DNA from: Candidatus Latescibacterota bacterium
Lineage (GTDB): Bacteria > Latescibacterota > UBA2968 > UBA8231
Direction of reading: 5' to 3'
DNA: 64,000 bases
NCBI GenBank assembly: GCA_007571365.1
Contig: RKRN01000055.1
Location: forward strand, 28,554 to 92,553
Shown here: positions 60,327 to 64,000 of the stretch, one piece after another
Numbering within the stretch: the stretch's first letter is position 1
How the letters are laid out: each line of letters opens with the position of its first letter
Notes under the pieces: model-generated
Databases searched by the model: none
The model's input: the letters and a program-made list of their open reading frames with translations, nothing else
Told to the model about the DNA's origin: nothing
Position numbers and translations under genes: made by a program

Positions 60327-62900
60327 TCAGTACGCCACAGAGACCGTTCTGAGTACATGCGTGTTTTTGACCTGTGCTCCTTCGATATCTGTATCCACGC
60401 TTAGCTGCACTAAATACAGACCCGGCGGCACCAAGCGCCCACTGTCGTCCCGACCATCCCACTCAATCGCATAGGGACCGGTGCTAAATGGGCGCTTTTG
60501 CGCGAGATGCCGTATCTGGTGGGCTCCCAAATCGTAGATTTCGGCGGCCACCGGGCTATCATCGCCAACCCGCACGACGTTAAAGGCAAAAACCGTGCGA
60601 TCGTTGATCCCATCGCCGTTAGGCGAAAAAACCTCCGGTAATACGGCCACATCCGTCAGCAGAGCGTTGTGCTCCACAGTAGAGATAATCGTCGTGGTAT
60701 TACCGACTACCTGTGTTAGGGCCTCGCCCGGATCGATCCGCTGCCAAGTGCCGCCGTCTGCGCTGCTATTGCGCAGGGCCGCCTGTAACACCGCGCCGGT
60801 GACGAAAAGTGCCGTCTCAAAATCTAGCCTCAGCACTTCCGTAGGACCATTGGGCTGTATCGCATCAAAGCGCACGTGCAGCGAGTCTCGGCCTGTAGGG
60901 ATGATCTCGACTGCGGTCAGTTCGCTTGGGCTCGCCTCTCCGTCGAAATCGGCCACCTGACCGCCGTAAAGGCTCACCAAACTCAATTCCATGTTCGGCG
61001 GCGCGAGCAACAACAACTCGTCAAAACCCGGATCGCGGCGGTCAAACTCTGGCCGCACGTAAAGCGAGAACTGCCGTTGCACCCCGAGTTCATCTACCGC
61101 AAACGGGCCGATCTCTCCCAGCAGACGCTGAGCCACTGGATTGGCGAAGTTGAGACGGACCGAGCGCAGCGTTGGGCTTAGCTCCGGGGCTTCCGACAGC
61201 AAGGTCGCCTGCACCGTCAGGAATTCCCTCGGTGATGGCGAGGTAATCGGACTGCCCGTCGGTTCCTCGTAGGATGCACTCCAACTGCTCCAATCGCTGC
61301 CGGGCACCTGCTCGGCGACGATGTCGCCTTTGAAAAGCGACAATAGCTTATTGTACTCGCTTTCGGTTACTGGTGTGCCGTCTTTTTTGAAATAGTGCAG
61401 TATCTCGCCCAATTCATTACCCGTGCGAGTCTGAATCAGCACTTGGGTGCCCGGAGGCGTGTCGGCATCCCACTCAATCGACAGTAGGTTGCGACTGCCG
61501 CCCAAGCGAATAAGGTCCGACCGCAGCGAGACTTCCGGCTGGAAGCCTTCGCCGTAGAACTGCAACTCGGATATGTCCGCCGTGCGGGCCCCAATGGCAT
61601 TCAAGGTCCACTGAAAGCGGCCATATCGCGCCTTGATTGGCCCAAAGTCGGCACCTTCGACGCGGACGATGGGGCGCGGACTTAGCTCCGCCCTGGTCGT
61701 CCATTGGATGCTCCCGTCTGGGGCCAAGGAGCCGTCCGAAAAGTCCATCCGATAGTTAGGGAACAAGCTGTTATTGTAAATCATGCGGAAGGCGTCGATC
61801 CAATAGAACGAACCCAAGTCGAAGACCAACTCCAGCTCGGGATCGGCCACCGCCGTGGAGACTCCGTAAAAGATGCGGTTGAAGGTTGCTAGATCGCCAT
61901 CGACGAACTTAGTCAGGGCTAGCGGCTGTTTCGCATTGGTGGAGATGACGCCGCCGCGGTCGAGAATGCCGGCGGTTAGCTCGTCGCCTTCGTTCCATAC
62001 TTCTAGCTCGGCCAAGCGAGGTAATTCCCGGCGAAAGTAGCGGATCCCACCCCGGCGTTCCTCATCCAATATGTCGTATAGGTCTTGATCAACGGGCACT
62101 TCGCGGCCATCGGGCTGGCGCTTGAAGTGCTGGATCGCGCCCCGCGTCTCTGCACTAAGCACTTCGTATTCATCGGCAGAGACTTCCGTGCCGAGTAGCC
62201 CATCGGTATCGGTGACTAAAATTTGCACAAAGCGCACGGCCGCGGCCTGCACGGTAGGCTCTTGGTTTGTCAGATCAACCGTGAAGACCCGCTGGCTCTT
62301 GTTTTTGCTCAAGGTCCGCAACACGGTCTTAAAGGCTGGATTTTCACTGTTTTGCAGACGCGCCGGCTTCAGGCCATCGGAGATGAGCACCTCAAAGAGG
62401 AGAAAGGGATCGCCCATGCCCTCTTCGACAAAGCGCACCACAAGTTCTTTAGCAAAAACCACGCGGCCCAAGTCGATCACAAACCACCACTGCGAAGCCA
62501 AATTCCTGTCGGCTGAAGGCGGATCGGGCTGCCAATAGGTGGTGATGTCGCCGTCGAGCAGGTTGACTACATCGGCGACATTGGAGCCGCCCTTGACGGC
62601 ATCGGCGAGGACGATTTCCGCGGCATCTTTGCTGCCGAGGGATGCCGGCGGATTAAAGCGCAAATAATCGACAATGTCGAATACTGCATTGGTATTTTTT
62701 TCAATCCGCCGGGCACGCACCTCTCCGTCCGGAGAAATCGTCAAGGTCCCTGGGGCAGATTCCCAATTCTGCCAATGGTTACGGCTATTGATCACGACCT
62801 GATTGCTGCGGACTTGGTGGCCGACCTGCTGGGCCCACACGGCAGTCCCGGCCAAGGCGAGAGCTAGTCCAATGAAAAGGACGCGTCCGAAAACACTCAT
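60327..62900 (-). CDS. Exported discoidin-like protein with FlgD/CHU_C-like C-terminus (family member 4)
   Basis: This 857-residue protein has signal peptide MSVFGRVLFIGLALALAGTA. Two discoidin-like segments lie near residues 113 (NLLDGDITTYWQPD, WWFVIDLGRVVFAKELVVRF) and 360 (ELVFDLGSFYWIDAFRMI). IEWDADTPPGTQVLIQTRTG is near 470, SPSPREFLTVQATL near 555, and a cohesin-like sandwich follows. The C-terminal domain from about 760 reads VFSPNGDGINDR, IYDLGAHQI, EWDGRDDSG, VPPGLYLVQL and ends TVSVAY. It aligns along its whole length with member 2 (44040-46697). It shares strand and order with the partial member 5, so it was probably duplicated. Confidence 0.85.
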   Translation of the reverse strand: MSVFGRVLFIGLALALAGTAVWAQQVGHQVRSNQVVINSRNHWQNWESAPGTLTISPDGEVRARRIEKNTNAVFDIVDYLRFNPPASLGSKDAAEIVLADAVKGGSNVADVVNLLDGDITTYWQPDPPSADRNLASQWWFVIDLGRVVFAKELVVRFVEEGMGDPFLLFEVLISDGLKPARLQNSENPAFKTVLRTLSKNKSQRVFTVDLTNQEPTVQAAAVRFVQILVTDTDGLLGTEVSADEYEVLSAETRGAIQHFKRQPDGREVPVDQDLYDILDEERRGGIRYFRRELPRLAELEVWNEGDELTAGILDRGGVISTNAKQPLALTKFVDGDLATFNRIFYGVSTAVADPELELVFDLGSFYWIDAFRMIYNNSLFPNYRMDFSDGSLAPDGSIQWTTRAELSPRPIVRVEGADFGPIKARYGRFQWTLNAIGARTADISELQFYGEGFQPEVSLRSDLIRLGGSRNLLSIEWDADTPPGTQVLIQTRTGNELGEILHYFKKDGTPVTESEYNKLLSLFKGDIVAEQVPGSDWSSWSASYEEPTGSPITSPSPREFLTVQATLLSEAPELSPTLRSVRLNFANPVAQRLLGEIGPFAVDELGVQRQFSLYVRPEFDRRDPGFDELLLLAPPNMELSLVSLYGGQVADFDGEASPSELTAVEIIPTGRDSLHVRFDAIQPNGPTEVLRLDFETALFVTGAVLQAALRNSSADGGTWQRIDPGEALTQVVGNTTTIISTVEHNALLTDVAVLPEVFSPNGDGINDRTVFAFNVVRVGDDSPVAAEIYDLGAHQIRHLAQKRPFSTGPYAIEWDGRDDSGRLVPPGLYLVQLSVDTDIEGAQVKNTHVLRTVSVAY

Positions 62901-62978
62901 AGCGTTCCCCGTTGTGTTCTAAGGTGTTTTAACTCGTTTAGAGTAAAGAAACTGTACATTATTCGCCATCCTCGGCTC

Positions 62979-64000
62979 TCAGTATGTTAGTGCGACGACA
63001 GCCTGCCGCTGAATCATCCCCAGCTCGGTCTCCACCTGTAGGCCAACTACATATAACCCTGGTGGCACTAAAAAACCACCCGAATCCCGACCATCCCACA
63101 CCCCCACATACCGACCACTACCCAACCAAGACTCCCCCACCAACCCCACGCGACAACCCGACACATCATACACCCAACACGCTACCGACGACAAGCCCGA
63201 CAAATTCAATATATCACAGCCGATCTCTACCACGTCGTTGATCCTATCGCCATTAGGACTAAACATCCTAGGCTCCACCGATAAGACACCCAACGGACCC
63301 GTGTCCAACCTCGTCAAATCCACCCGCAAACGCTCACTCGAAGGCACCCCATCCGCATCCCCCCACGCCAACGCTTGCGGCACTTCGTGCGGATGCTGAC
63401 TGTTGAATATGTGACCGGAAAATACCGTGCCAAATTGGAACACGGACGCGTGAAAGTCCACCTCCAACACCTCTTGGGTACGCTGGGCATCTACCAAAGG
63501 CACAGCCAACACCACACCGGTGGCGTCGCTGTGGAGCAACTCAAAGGCCACTGGCTGACCCGACAGGCGCACCCCATCCACGCTTTGCACCCGTCCCGGC
63601 GTGTCGATGGCCAACCGATCAAAACCCAAGTCCTCGCTGGCCACCGATGCTTTGACTTTGTAGGTAAACGCAGCAACAACCCCCGGCGACACCGCCGACG
63701 GCACGATCTCGGCAATAGCTTGTTGGGCTACCGGCGGGATCGACACGGCCAAAGCCATCCAGTCAAGCCGCCCCTTGGCCCGCTGACTTGAGGTGAAGTC
63801 GGCGCGCACTTGCACAAACTGGCGCGGACCAGCCCCAGCTATGGCCTCTTCGCCAGCGGCAAAGTCCTGCGCGGTACGCCAGAAGCTCCACTTAGCGGTG
63901 TCGTGGGTGATGCCTGCTTGCGCACCTCGTGCCAGTTTGTTGTATGACGCCAAAGTAAGTGGACGCCCCTGATCGTCGAAGCGGGTGCGCTCGCCACCGC
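62979..64000 (-). CDS. Exported protein with FlgD/CHU_C-like C-terminus (family member 5), partial
   Basis: The gene runs off the right edge of the window with no stop in frame up to 64000; an internal ATG at 63953 is not its start. About 340 C-terminal residues are visible. They show the family's shared modules: RTRF..GRPLTLASYNKLA, then SFWRTAQDF with GAGPRQFVQVRADF, the cohesin-like sandwich, and the C-terminal domain MFSPNGDRINDV, VYDVSGCRV, VWDGRDSGG, VPPGLYVVGL ending VVALTY. It is upstream of member 4 on the same strand. The part coding for the last domain has an extreme strand skew unlike the other four copies. Confidence 0.82.
   Translation of the reverse strand, partial: GGERTRFDDQGRPLTLASYNKLARGAQAGITHDTAKWSFWRTAQDFAAGEEAIAGAGPRQFVQVRADFTSSQRAKGRLDWMALAVSIPPVAQQAIAEIVPSAVSPGVVAAFTYKVKASVASEDLGFDRLAIDTPGRVQSVDGVRLSGQPVAFELLHSDATGVVLAVPLVDAQRTQEVLEVDFHASVFQFGTVFSGHIFNSQHPHEVPQALAWGDADGVPSSERLRVDLTRLDTGPLGVLSVEPRMFSPNGDRINDVVEIGCDILNLSGLSSVACWVYDVSGCRVGLVGESWLGSGRYVGVWDGRDSGGFLVPPGLYVVGLQVETELGMIQRQAVVALTY

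Noticed and set aside
1..64000. CRISPR array, prophage, insertion sequence, rRNA or tRNA
   Set aside because: I found no spaced direct repeats, transposase or integrase of mobile type (the only recombinase is XerC-like and sits with topA), or RNA gene signatures.

Overview
The window reads as a chromosomal segment of a Gram-negative bacterium from the FCB-like part of the tree. Supporting signs are an ExbB/ExbD/ExbD/TonB set, BamA-type barrels, SbsA-type Ig lipoproteins, FG-GAP/ASPIC-UnbV (CRTAC1) proteins, and exported proteins ending in a FlgD-like/CHU_C-like domain. A candidate phylum such as Latescibacterota fits this content, but that is inference from gene content and not a placement. 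There are no phage genes, transposases, CRISPR arrays, rRNAs or tRNAs that I can support.

Region 1 (1-32 kb) is mostly housekeeping. It opens with the tail of thymidylate synthase. A minus-strand run topA-xerC-Ig lipoprotein-small membrane protein follows, then divergent map and a PhnP-like hydrolase. Next come class II ribonucleotide reductase nrdJ and its repressor gene nrdR, with a near-perfect NrdR box at the predicted nrdJ start site. A TPR-exbB-exbD-exbD-tonB operon, accD, surE with a BamA-like barrel, and rpmI-rplT come after. A long plus-strand block then holds pheS-pheT-zapB-like-zapA-rny-ymdB-xseA-xseB-recN-pgsA-like. The region ends with a 1149-residue zinc peptidase/beta-propeller/barrel fusion and a tiny gene translationally coupled to it that is easy to miss.

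Region 2 (32-57.5 kb) is accessory and dominated by exported proteins: a CBM9-like protein, a 606-residue soluble protein of unknown function, and a CRTAC1-TPR-CRTAC1 trio. Behind a good sigma-70 promoter at 40852-40880 lies a cluster of a DOMON/CBM9-like secreted protein, an intercistronic terminator, three related exported proteins with discoidin-like and FlgD/CHU_C-like domains, a 903-residue probable outer-membrane barrel, and a two-domain PpiC lipoprotein. I read this cluster as a candidate surface-display or envelope-assembly module and as the most interesting part of the window. A third CRTAC1 gene, a SUMF1-like protein without obvious catalytic cysteines and a coupled multi-pass membrane protein close the region.

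Region 3 (57.6-64 kb, minus strand) holds a sugar-type ABC ATPase and its binding lipoprotein with no permease beside them. Two more members of the discoidin/FlgD-like exported family follow, the last running off the window edge and showing an extreme strand skew. All five family members whose C-terminus is visible end in a tyrosine.
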